Shown here in pieces: positions 11,601 through 22,200 of a stretch of 64,000 nt of DNA (its first letter is position 1; the number at the start of each line of letters is the position of its first letter). Source of the stretch: Ctena decussata (taxonomy: Eukaryota; Mollusca; Bivalvia; Lucinida; Lucinidae); contig OZ022503.1 in NCBI GenBank assembly GCA_963989385.1, positions 48,234,858-48,298,857 on the forward strand, given 5' to 3'. The notes beneath the pieces were generated by a model, which was not told where the DNA came from, ran no database searches, and saw only the letters and a list, made by a program, of their open reading frames with translations. A program made the translations under genes and the position numbers.

Positions 11601-13156
11601 TTTGCCCGACTTGTGGTAAAAAATTTAAACAAAGAGGTGGTCTGCATAAACACATGAGCATCCATGATCCGACAAGGTATGTGTGCGGCACTTGTGGGAA
11701 AAAGTATGATCGCAGAGAATACTTGATGGCACATGTAAATACCCACGGTGATAAACAAACATGCAGCTCATGTGATGCTAAAGTCTTCCATTTAGACAAA
11801 CACATTTGCAAGAAGGAGAGAATAGAACCTCAGTACGAGTGCCAAATTTGTAAGAAGAGGTTCAGGCAGAAAAGATACCTAAGGGAACATACAAAATATT
11901 CCCACAGTATGGCATATTCATTTGAATGCCAAAAATGTGGCAAATTTTTTAATTACAGATCCAGTCTGCATAATCATAAGAAATTCTGTGAGACACAGTC
12001 TCAAGTAGCGGCCCATACTGAAACATTGCCTCTGTCTCCTGTTCAAGTTCAGGCTCAGGATCGTACTTGTGCCCAAATTGAAACACAGCCTCCATCTCCT
12101 GTTCATTTTCAGGCTCAGGATCGTACTTGTGGTATGACTGAAGCAAAGACTCGTGTTCTGGATCATGTTCAGACTCAGGATCACGATTATTCCCAGCCTA
12201 AAACATGTATTTTTGCACCGATTCATGTTCAGACCGAAGATCAGAGTTGTGCTCAGACTGGAACACAGATTTATCCACAGGCTCATCTTCAGACTAAGGA
12301 TTGCGTTGCTGCCGAGATAAAAGGACTTAGTCATTCTCAGGCTCATGATACATCTAAGACTCAGCAATATGAGTATGTTCAGAATGAAATGCAGCGCCAT
12401 CCTCAGTCTCATGTTCAGATACAGGATCATGCTTGTGCTTGGATTGTATCACAGTCCCAATTTTCTAATTTTGTTCAGACCCAGGATCGTACGTTTGCAC
12501 AGACTGAAACACTGCCTTATGATCTGGTTTCTGTTCAGGCTCAGGATAGTTCTTTTAGCCAACCTGAAACACCTCTTCTATCCCCATTTTATATTCAGGC
12601 GCAAAATCATACTAATGCCCTGACTAAAAAACTCGCTCATTCACCGGTTCTGGCTCAAGATCTGGCTAATGTTCAGACAGAAACACTGCCTAATAAACCA
12701 TTTAATGTTCAGGCTGAGGACCAGAATTATATCCAGACTGAAACACTGCCTCATTCACCAATAAATGTTCAGAGAAAGGTTCGTGCTTATGACCAGGCTG
12801 AAACCCTGCCTCTTTTACCGCTAAGTGTTCACACTGAGGATCTGGCTTATGTCCAGACTGAAACACTGCATCATTCAGCTCTAAATCTTCAGGGATATGG
12901 TTTGGCTTATGCCCAGACCGAAACACTGTCCCCTTCACTACTTAAGAATCAGTCTCAGGACTTGGCTTCTGTCCCGACAGAAACACTGGCTCATTCACCA
13001 CTTGCTGTTCAGACTCATGATCTTGCTTATGCACAGACTGAAACTCTGCCTCATTCGCCACTACATCTTCAGACACATGATTTGGCTTACGTCCAGACTG
13101 ATCCACTGTCCAAGTCACTGCTTCAGATTCAATCTCAGGATTTGGCACACACCTAG
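8608..13156 (+). CDS. C2H2 zinc-finger protein with 20-residue repeats
   Basis: Proposed two-exon gene: exon 1 8608-8693 (ATG in good context, AAG ATG G) and exon 2 11419-13156. Exon 2 follows a clear acceptor (TTTCTTTGTTTCAG), the junction is in frame (phase 2), and the product is about 607 residues. Exon 1 encodes a short charged leader and is less certain; otherwise the start is the ATG at 11426. Nucleotides 11432-11990 encode about seven zinc fingers, five or six canonical C2H2 (for example C-x2-C-x12-H-x3-H) and one shortened C2HC (near 11761-11810). They are likely nuclear DNA-binding. From 12001 the protein is about 19 repeats of 20 residues, consensus near QTETLPHSPLNVQTQDLAYA. The stop at 13154 lies inside the array. 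It sits inside the giant TIR element, convergent with the YqaJ gene; a role in that element is inference. Confidence 0.7.
8760..8936 (-). mobile_element. tRNA-headed SINE
   Basis: Read on the minus strand, it starts with a tRNA-like head (GCGCTAGCCTGCTG region and B-box-like GGTTCAACC) followed by a body ending in AATCCATCCATC. Relatives are at 10085-10276, 54355-54520 and, as a tail only, 19530-19600. It lies within the proposed zinc-finger intron. Confidence 0.65.
9234..9641. mobile_element. 408-bp MITE related to the giant element
   Basis: Ends CACACTGGTCTGGCATTCA share about 40 bp with the giant element's termini. It is flanked by TTACT on both sides (9229-9233, 9642-9646). The motif CTTACGGACC (right copy with one mismatch) begins exactly 95 bp from each end (9329-9338; 9537-9546). 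There is no transposase frame. It is a non-autonomous relative nested within the zinc-finger intron of the large element. Confidence 0.85.
10085..10276 (-). mobile_element. tRNA-headed SINE
   Basis: The minus strand begins GAAGCCCCGTAGCTCAGTGG (A-box-like) and has a good B box, GGGTTCGAGCCCC. A body like that of 8760-8936 follows. The arms do not form a complete cloverleaf and the body is shared with other copies, so this is a SINE rather than a tRNA gene. Confidence 0.75.
10348..10556. mobile_element. Foldback family A, copy 2
   Basis: Full termini GAGCCGCGACACGA and TCGTGTCGCGGCTC, with an internal deletion relative to the 235-bp form (209 bp). Confidence 0.85.
10587..10692. mobile_element. 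Foldback family A, half copy
   Basis: One arm only (CACGACAAAATCAACAAAG through GTCTGATCAGAGT), starting 30 bp after the previous copy. The other arm is lost. Confidence 0.65.
10700..11418. other. Intron sequence before the zinc-finger exon
   Basis: Holds a homopolymer C run near 11178 and a decayed fragment resembling a family A arm near 11300-11360 (TCTGATCAGATTGC, TGGTCTGAGTC). No convincing exon. Confidence 0.45.
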
Positions 13157-13740
13157 ACTGACACAGCCTAGTTCACCATTAATTGTTCAGACTCAGAACC
13201 TGGCTTATGCCTAGACTAAAACACTAGTACCATCTCATTCACCGCTTAATGTGCTAAAATATGGTTTGGCTCACGCCCACACTGAAACACATTCCCAGCC
13301 GCCACTTCACATTTAATCTCGACTAAAATGCCTCATTCTCTATTTACTGTTCAGATTCAGGATCTTGCTTAAGCCCAGATTGAAACACTGCCTTATTCTC
13401 AGATTTAGACTTAGACTCGGGATCTGGTTTATGACCAGACTAAAACAATGCCTCATTCACCTCTTAATGTTCAAATTCAAAATCACGCTTTTGCCCACAC
13501 TGAATTACTTCCTCTTTCACCACTTAATGTTCAGTTAAGATCACACGTTTGTCCACACCAAAGCACTTTCTTATACATCTTTCTTGTTTAGACTCAGGAT
13601 CATGATTATACCCACACCAAAACAGTATCTCGCGTTCCGCATTGTCTTCTGACCCAGGGTCATACTCATGTTTAGACAGATACACAAACTAAGTCCTCTT
13701 TTCCTGTTCATATCGCGGATTATGATTAGGCTCAGCCTGC
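12001..13740 (+). repeat. 60-bp minisatellite, coding then decayed
   Basis: About 29 units. From 12001 to 13156 the period is exactly 60 bp, preserving the reading frame. Beyond the stop the same unit (CAGACTGAAACACTGCCTC, TTCAGACTCAGGATC) continues to about 13740 with stops and small indels. This suggests that the array once coded further, or that its tail was never under selection. Confidence 0.9.
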
Positions 13741-14243
13741 AGCGCAGACAGGTACAACCAGTTGGTTTAAACTAGGACATTGTCTTCAAATTCATTCATG
13801 TCGCTAAATTTGTTATCAGTTCTGCATTTCACCTTATTTAAATGGCGTAAGTAGGCCATTCGTGTTATAATTCGAGTTTAATGTATGCTTTCTATTTCAA
13901 ATTTTAAACACTTCAAGAAAAGTTTTGTGTGTGATAGCTATGATAAACGGAGAAAATTTGAACTGATGTCGTAAAACTATGATAAACCGATGGAGAAATT
14001 TGAAATATTTAGCAGCCCTTTTATGCATTGTTGATTTTGGTAAATTATTTTTTCAGTTTTGTCTTACTTTAATTCAGTTCTAATGGTGGATGGTGTTCAT
14101 GGTGTTTTTGACGAAAGAGTTCTAATTTAGCTTTATAGGCAAATGATAATTTTCACGGAACGATTATAAAATGAACCAGTTGGTGGAAAACCCTCATATA
14201 TGTATCATTCTATTCGATAAATGTGTTTTGGTTCTGTTATCCT

Positions 14244-14330
14244 ATCCAGCGGGCACACAACATCGAAATGACGTCGTATAGATGTCGATGTCAATACGAC
14301 GTCATTTCGACGTGATTTACCTGCTGGGTA
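14244..14330. mobile_element. Small ACGTC palindrome, family B, copy 2
   Basis: TATCCAGCGGGCACA at the left and ACCTGCTGGGTA at the right enclose GACGTC repeats; 87 bp. Confidence 0.7.
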
Positions 14331-14479
14331 TTTACATTTCCAGTATTGACATTACCGGGGTAAAAATTTCTTTTTACTATTTTTGGTCTTAGTCTTTGTT
14401 AATGTGTAATGACAGCTTCCCAATGCCAGCTGTAAAGACAATTGTATGCGGAGATATTTCTCTCCTCCTGTATATGGGT

Positions 14480-15080
14480 TAAATGTCTAACGCAGGAGAC
14501 AAAAGTTCTTACACAAGAGGTAGAAAAGTAGTATATGTGAGTTTTATTTCCTACATAGGAGAAAAACAGGTTTGTGCAAGAGATATAAACGCCTGCATCC
14601 TACCTGGATAGAAAGATATACTGTAAAAAAATCGGTAGATTTTACGGTAGAATAACTGGCAACCAGCTGCCAGTCCATTTCCCGTTAATTTTAGGGGTGC
14701 CCGTAAACACTGGCGGAATCATCACGCAGAGTAGGGTAGAATAAGATAGGTATTGTTTGGTCTTATAGCCCTTCAACACTATGAAGTATTTTCGGGTGTG
14801 GTCAGTTAACATAACTCTGCCATATCGAGATTTCGAAATATGTTCTTCAGGAAAATAACGGGGAATGGACTGGTAGCTGGTTGCCAGGTATTCTACTGTA
14901 AAATCTATGGATTTTATTTTACAGTGTACGCCTGCAAAGAAGATATAAAGTCACACATAGTCCTAGTTTATCTCCTACTCAAATGACAGGGAGCCTACGT
15001 AGGCGTCCGCCTTTCCCAAAAGAGATAAAAAAATACCACGCAGGAGTCGATGCCTCTGTATAGGAGATAAGAAACAACCT
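14480..15080. repeat. Decayed AGGAGATA-type repeat tract
   Basis: Scattered copies of CCTACGTAGG/AGGAGATA-like phrases, resembling the minisatellite at 36675-37118 but far more diverged. It is interrupted by the MITE at 14619-14928, whose flanks GCCTGC and CGCCTGC match. Confidence 0.45.
14619..14928. mobile_element. MITE, TACTGTAAAAA family, copy 1
   Basis: 310 bp with inverted ends of about 65 bp (ATTTTACGGTAGAATAACTG and GGCAACCAGCTGCCAG, complemented at the right). No coding capacity. The sister copy is 15080-15400. Confidence 0.8.
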
Positions 15081-15400
15081 ACACTATAAAAAATCCGTAG
15101 ATTTTACGTTAGAATAACTGGCAACCAGCTGCAAGTCCATTTCCCATTATTTTTACGGGCATTTGCCTGTAAGACGTTGTTGGAAATCACAAAATGGAAG
15201 TTTTATGTGAACTTGGCGCACTCGAAAATAACTGTATTAATGAAGGGATATCTGACCAAAACGACACCTGCTCTATTTTGTCCCACTCTGCTTGATGATT
15301 CCTGCAATTTTTACGGGCGCCCGTAAAAAAATAACGGTAAAAGGACTGGCAGCTGGTTGCCAGTTATTTTACCGTAAAATCTACGGATTTTTACAGTGTA
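15080..15400. mobile_element. MITE, TACACTGTAAAAA family, copy 2
   Basis: Ends TACACTATAAAAAATCCG and its near complement; subterminal CTGGCAACCAGCTGC as in copy 1. The central portion differs in part. Confidence 0.8.
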
Positions 15401-15829
15401 GTTACCCTGAGCACCGGGGAAATGCATGTCAAATCCACGAATCGGTCTGACGAAGGGTTTAAATCGCACATGGACAGCATTTTATTCTCTCGTCGTTAAA
15501 GGTGTTTTCATCATCCTATAAGACTGAAATACTTTTGACAGTGCAAAAGCCATTAAGCAGTCCACGTTTGCCCAAACAGAATAAACATTTTGAACAACAT
15601 GGTGTTCAATATTGATATTTTATTTAGTAATAACATTACTTGATAAGAAAAGGTATTTCGTGCAAATTGATACATGAAATATACAACATTTATTTTCATC
15701 GTTGTCAACAGGCAACTCAACCTTTACTTTTTGCCACTGTTAGTTTGAACTTCCCTTTTAACGACACAAATGTTTTCACTTGCACAGAATGATTTGTATT
15801 TCGTGATTTGGGCTTAGTTATTCAAAAAC

Positions 15830-16040
15830 TAACGACGCCGTTAGTAAAAGAGACGTCAAATTTTCAAACGTAGTAGATCCGATTGAGGGCGAAGAGCTGT
15901 TGCGGTGCATAAGCTCTTCTCGCAAAATATATACATGTAAGCACACTTGATTTGTATGTGTACTAAAAGACTTAACGAATCTTTGACTAACGACGTCGTT
16001 AAGCTACCGATGCTTTGAACGACCTGGCCCCGGAGTTAGG
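15830..16040. mobile_element. Degraded MITE end, family with GCTTTGAACAA
   Basis: Contains GACGACGTCGTTAG-like arms and the closing phrase GATGCTTTGAACGACCTGG, seen also near 48795 and in the full foldback at 63197-63532. Confidence 0.45.
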
Positions 16041-16293
16041 AAGTCGGCACGTTAGGCATTATTGCTCTGGTAATACCGATCAGAATCCCGATATTCCTCG
16101 GGCTATTCGATTATATGTATACATATTTCTTCGAGCAGCCCAAGAAATACCTCTTTACCTCAGTAATTATGCTGAAATTTGATCACTCTGACTATTTGGG
16201 CTAGAGTTACTGTAAAGTTTCAGTTCTTGTTTCATTGTGATACTACGTACACTAGCCAAAATGCAATCTCGGAGGAAAATACATAGACTAAAA

Positions 16294-19200
16294 CTATTCA
16301 TCATCATTTTTAATAGCCTTTTCATCGTAGTCCTCACCATAACCAGCTCGTACTGTTGACAAAAGCTTTGTTTCGTTGCATGTATAAAATGTGTGGCGCA
16401 TAGGCCGCTGTCCTTTAGGGGGAGCATCAAGGTCTTTGGTAATTTCACCCAACTTTCGGCGAACCTTGGTCCGTCTTCGATTCGTCTTGTCAAATGTATG
16501 ATTCCTGGAAACAGAACAAGAAACATTATCTATCTTTGTGTTATGCTAGACTGTCTAAACGTTGAAAACCGATCGATCGTAGCTTAAGATAGTGTTTTGT
16601 GGTAAATACAAAAATGTGAAAAAAAAAGATCAAAGTGAATTTTTGCGCAAAGAGGTTTTAAATCACCATCATTTTTGAAAATACATTTAGGTTTGAACGT
16701 CAGAAGAGCATCCCGGCAATTATTTGTTCTTATTTGTTATTAAATGCATTCATTAATTATAGAAAGGGCAGGTATATTTTTTTCTTATAAACAGTCTAAA
16801 CACTACATCACTTTGACCAAGACATACGTGTAAGTGAAATTGTTCAGTCTTAAAAAGTGGACTCCCTTAAGTACTCATCATAATTTTGACGAAAATATGA
16901 AACAACCTACTTTTTTCTATCTGCTCTACCTCATTATGTGTAAAGTGTTGAAAAAAAAGTTGCTGTGAGGTTCTTCTCAATTTATAGAAGTACCTTCAGA
17001 CTAACTCATTTTCAATAATATCTTAGGTCTGAAATATAGTTACACGTAAACTGGCAAGTACCGTCAAACATTGCCAATGATCGACATTCACCGTATACAT
17101 TTCATAATATTACCAGTTTTATTTAACACCGACAAGCGGGTTTAATGTGAAGATGGCAATATCAGAATACCACATGCGGTCCAATCCTTTAGAAATATGG
17201 GGAACAAACATGGTTTTTCGTGCACTAACATTTGTCAGGTTCTTAAGAAGTTATTAAAACCCGAAGCAGAAGGCTACCCAAGCGATCTAGCAAATGAAAG
17301 TGCAGTGAAAAAGTGTGTTTGATCGTTATCATCGTTATTATCAAAAGATACAGATAAAGTTTTATTTAACATCGCATATTAGAAACAGACAGCATGAGCT
17401 CTGTGGAGCCTTTATTGCGACAAACAAGGTATATCCAGTGACAATTTATACTTACCTGATGACTTAACTTTAACTTCCTAGGACTACCCTTTAAAGGCGA
17501 GTGTCAGCCAAGGGAGCTCCTAGTACCATTTTTACGCCTTTGGTATGGCGCGGCCGGGATTCGAACTCACGACCTCCCGTTACCGAACCGAACACTCTAC
17601 CACTGAGCTATCGGGGCCGGTATTACATAAATTGAACCACAATGCAAAAAACAAAACAAAAAAAAAAAAAAAAAAAAATGAAAAAAAAAAAAAAAAAAAA
17701 AAAAAATTGGGAAAATCACTTCGATGTCATGTGCTCTTCAATTCTTGAAAGATTCGAATCGTATTTAACTCTCGCTTACAAGTCTTTCATCGATAACCAT
17801 AACTGCACTTGCAAACTACTCGGTTGCTTCTCTACTGATACGGTATTGCCCTTAAAATTGCATATGATAACCGCAAAGTGGGACATCATTAGCACGTGAT
17901 TTGCCATATCAACTAATGGGTTTGTGTGCGTTTAAACATGCTGGTAAACAACGTGTGACCCGATAATGTGATTAAAGGTTGCTTTTTCCTATGAAAACCG
18001 GAGGCTACTCCAAGGCGGAAAAAATCGACAGACTTTGCATATTCAATCTTTTCATAAGACGAATCACACCAAATGCGTGTTTACTGGAGGCTATAGTTTA
18101 GTAGTTTGACACTGGCGAAAGGACGGGTGACTTGTTATCTTGACTCCACGACGCGCACGCGAACATATATGAGCCGCGACGCGAGAAAACCAACAATGTG
18201 GTTGTGCGCCCTGTCCAGACTCAGATCAGCCTTGGCATCCGCCCAGTCTGGTCAGACTCATTTTAAGTGCTCAAAGGATAGCTAAGTGTCTAGGCTACCT
18301 TCATGCGGACAGCGAAGACTCTGATCAGACTGGGCGGATGCCCAGGCTGATCTGAGTCTGCGCTGGGCGCACAACCACATTGTTGGTTTTGTCGTGTCGC
18401 GGCTCATATATTAAAAGTTCTTGTCTATTTGTCAACTTCAAATCAAGGGCCATCATTTTATAAGATCACGAACAGTGCAGCCTATCCTCAGTCTGGATTG
18501 ACGCATTTTAGAAAGAAAAGAAAAATCTAAATACCCACCTAGGTTCTATGGTCTCTAAACAGTCGAATTTTCGTCCGGGGTCTTGGATACACCTCATCTT
18601 GTCCTTGCTAAGAGAAATTTCGCCTTCTGTATGTGGATACACTGAAGACCTTGATGTCTTCATATGAAATCCTCTGAAATATAGCCGTGCCGTCGTTTAA
18701 TTTATCATAAGTTAAAACAAGAAACAATAATGGTCAAACAATAGAGGTCAAATAGGCATACATTTATGACTATTACAATTGCCACTCATACCCAGCGGGG
18801 GCATGACGTCAAAATGACGTTTATGCGACGGGATTGGCATGATGTCATTTTGACGTCGTGTGCCTATTGGGTATACTTTTGTCACTCTCGCGTGACTGCA
18901 TAACTAGTAGTAGAATATTTGAGCCGCGACACGACAAAACCAACGAAGTGGCATGCGCGCCCATCAAAGACTCAGATCAGCCTGGGCATCTGCCCAGTCC
19001 GACCAGAATCTTCGCTGTGTGCTTTAAGGGTAACTAAGGGACTACGCTACATCGACGCCAACAGCGAAGAATCTGATCAGACTGATCATATGTCCAGGCT
19101 GATCTTAGTCGGCATCAGCTGGGCGCACAACCACTTTGTTGGTTTTGTCATGTCGCTACTCACTTCACATTGTGTTTTATTCTTTTCTTTTACGTTGGAT

Positions 19201-22200
19201 TCACAGAAGTGGGTTAATTTCAGAAATGCATGCAAGTCAGTGGATGTTCAGAAAAGGGTGAAATACTTTTGGCCTCCGACTGTAAACCCCTTACGGCTTT
19301 ACTCCCCATGTGAGCTATTCACTTTAATAGACATCGATTACATACTAGGGGACCGAATAAACCGTTGATATAAATAAAAATCACTCACATAATTTTCACC
19401 TGAGAATTGAATTCGCGTCCAACAGGCGTGGGTGTGGCTATTTATATAGTTCATGTTAAAAATACACTGTTGACTTCTACAGCGGCTTTATTGTCTTAGC
19501 TCTTGTGAAAAAGATAATATGGGTGGATGGATGGCTGAATTGCAACTTAACGTTTTATTAAACAATATATCAGGACGACCGGAGGGTTATGATGATAGAC
19601 TGTCCCACTGGGCACACAAGGTTGAATCAATCTCGACTCGACCGTGATTCAACGTCACGACGTTGAATCAAGGTTGTTTCAAGGTTGATTCAACTTTATG
19701 TGTCTGCTGGTTGTCTGATTGAACCGAAATGGGTGAGACGATAAGGTTGCCCAATAAACAATATTTCAGTTCTTAGGAGGTGAGGTAGGAACTGGTAAGA
19801 TGATAAGGATGCCCCGTCATTTCGTGCCGAGGTAGGAATTAAACCGAGTCTGCTATTTTCAATTTGCTGTGTTACTTACCTCTCAGGGTTGCACTTGTAA
19901 GTCATAACTTCTGCGAGGCTTGACATGATTCTTGGTATATCTTTAGCCTTTACGGACATGGTGTTGTTGACGTTCATATCCTGAATAATCCCAACACACG
20001 TCTCTGCGGGTAAACTACTCGCAGTCCTGACACAGTAAGATGACCCACCGCACATACCGTACAGCTGCAGTTTCGATTCAATACCGGAAATAAATCCTTC
20101 AAACGATACAACTGACCACCCCTTTATGTATTGCGTTGGTGGTGGAAAGCACCCAAAGTCGACGTCTTTCAATAAATAATCACGTAACTGTAGCCATCGG
20201 TCGATTCTATCATTTATATCTATTGCCGGGATATCCTCTGCCTCGTACCACCTACGTATTAATCTACAAAAATTTGCCTCATTTCTATATCCTATTTTTA
20301 TCATTTCTGTTTCAACTTCTTCAGAGAAATGTGTTTGAGCAAAGGCGTTTGATTGTTTATCGACTAAATCGTCTACAAGTGCAGGCGTCAGTTTTGTTTT
20401 GTAAGACCTAGCGACTTCTTTCCATGCTTTAGGTGAAATATTTTGTAGACCGACAGTACTAGTTCTTATCCTGAGATTCGTCAGCAAATGATGTGAATCA
20501 ATACACTTGCAAAGAAGTTCATCTGTGGCTGGATTAACCTCCGGATAAGAATACCAGTCTATGTCAATATCTCTCTCTGTTGTTTTTATTTTAGATGTCA
20601 CGACACGTTCGTTTTTCCATTTTTCGAGCTCAGAGGGAAACAAATACTGGGCGTATGCGATGTTGAGAACGGATTTCGGCACTTTCCTACTTCTCAGAAT
20701 TCTTTCAGCTAATGTCTTCAGAAAAGGAACTTGAAATGTCCGTTTTCGCTTTTTTGGCACAGCTTTTGAACAGTCTCCAATAGACTGAGAAATAGCATTT
20801 ATCTTTTTATCCTTTGTCCACGTTTTGTTATAGTTAAAATTCACATTTTGCTGAATGATACCAGTGATGAGATCTAATTCCGCTCTTATGAAGCTTGCAA
20901 GTCCTTCTGCGTTTTTCAGCATTTGACTCAGTTCTATTAGTGAAAACTTCTTCCATTTTTCACTCCTTTTGCTCTCTCGAAGGCTCGATAAAATATGGCT
21001 GTAGTCCTTTTCTTGGAGGGTATAACGGTCATTAATACTGTTTTCAACTACTGTAACCTTATCTCTTCTGAAACTAGAAGACTGGTCAAGGTTATCTGCG
21101 ATGGAATTGCTCTCGTTTTCTTCGTGGTTGTTTGATTCGTCTGTTTGACCAGGATTATCAACTGTCTGCCCAATAATGTAGTGCTCAGTATTCAAACTCT
21201 CCGAGTGATTGGTAGAGTCAGATTCGTCTTCAAAAAGATCATTCAACGGCATCACAATACCGTCTCCTTCAGGGTTTTCTTCACATTGGCTGTGTTGATT
21301 GCGGACTAGTTCCTCGATTTCGTTCCCTATGCTGTTTACGGCACTGATGAGTTCATCATCGCCACTTGACGATATAATTGCCATTATATCGTCAGGAATC
21401 CAGTCGTATGTCACAGATTTTGTCTCTGGTGTGTCCATGAAGATTTCAGTCTGATTCTCTCCCCTTTCAGAGTCATCTGGTTTTCGTAGCCAGTACTTCT
21501 GAGCTGTTCTAGTTCGTACAGTTTGGAATGCATGTCCAGTTGAAGAGACCGTTAGAGTTCCAGATTTCTGTATTACCGAAATCCCTTCAATGCTTTCCTT
21601 ATCAGGCCTCAGCGTCACACAGTTTAATTGTTTCAATTTATCAATGATTTCTTTCTTTTTCATTTTTGTTATCAAGCCCCAAACGTCTTTTTGAAACTGG
21701 ATTTTTGTCAGTGGTTTGCCCGCAGAATCGCGTACAAGCAGACCGTACCATTGGCCATCAAATGCAAGAAGGGGAATTTTCAAGCCATACTTCATGCATT
21801 CTTGTAAAACATAATTACTGGCTTTTCGCAGCTGATCTGAAGTAAACTTGTAATCTTTCAGTCCGAACGCTATAGGCATGGAATTTGGTAACTCTGATGA
21901 CCAACTACGATCCTTGTTTGATATCACCCACACCATTACTTCATTTGCTTTCCTTCGGGAAAGCTGGTGACCAGTCCGCAAGACTGTCTCAGATTCATCC
22001 AATGCCATTCTAAGATCGCTTAATATTTCCTCTATCTCTCTAATTTCTTTAGATTTCCTTGTGGTTCTGTAATAGGCGGTTTCTGTATAGACGTCATTAT
22101 TATTTTCATTTGACATGCGGATAGAGGGTATTTCAGCCAGCAACCTTACTTTAGAATCACAGTAGTTCTTGATTTTTAATTTCAATTCCCTTGTGATTTG

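Larger units (their letters stand above)
16510..18535. other. Intron 2 of the YqaJ gene
   Basis: Mostly AT-rich. Holds a tRNA-like SINE head (17540-17625), an A-rich run (17640-17706) and family A copy 3 (18171-18405). No further exon that reads convincingly was found. Confidence 0.45.

Noticed and set aside
11521..13214. Antisense and shifted frames across the zinc-finger exon
   Set aside because: Shadows of the real frame; the 60-bp period keeps all frames open.
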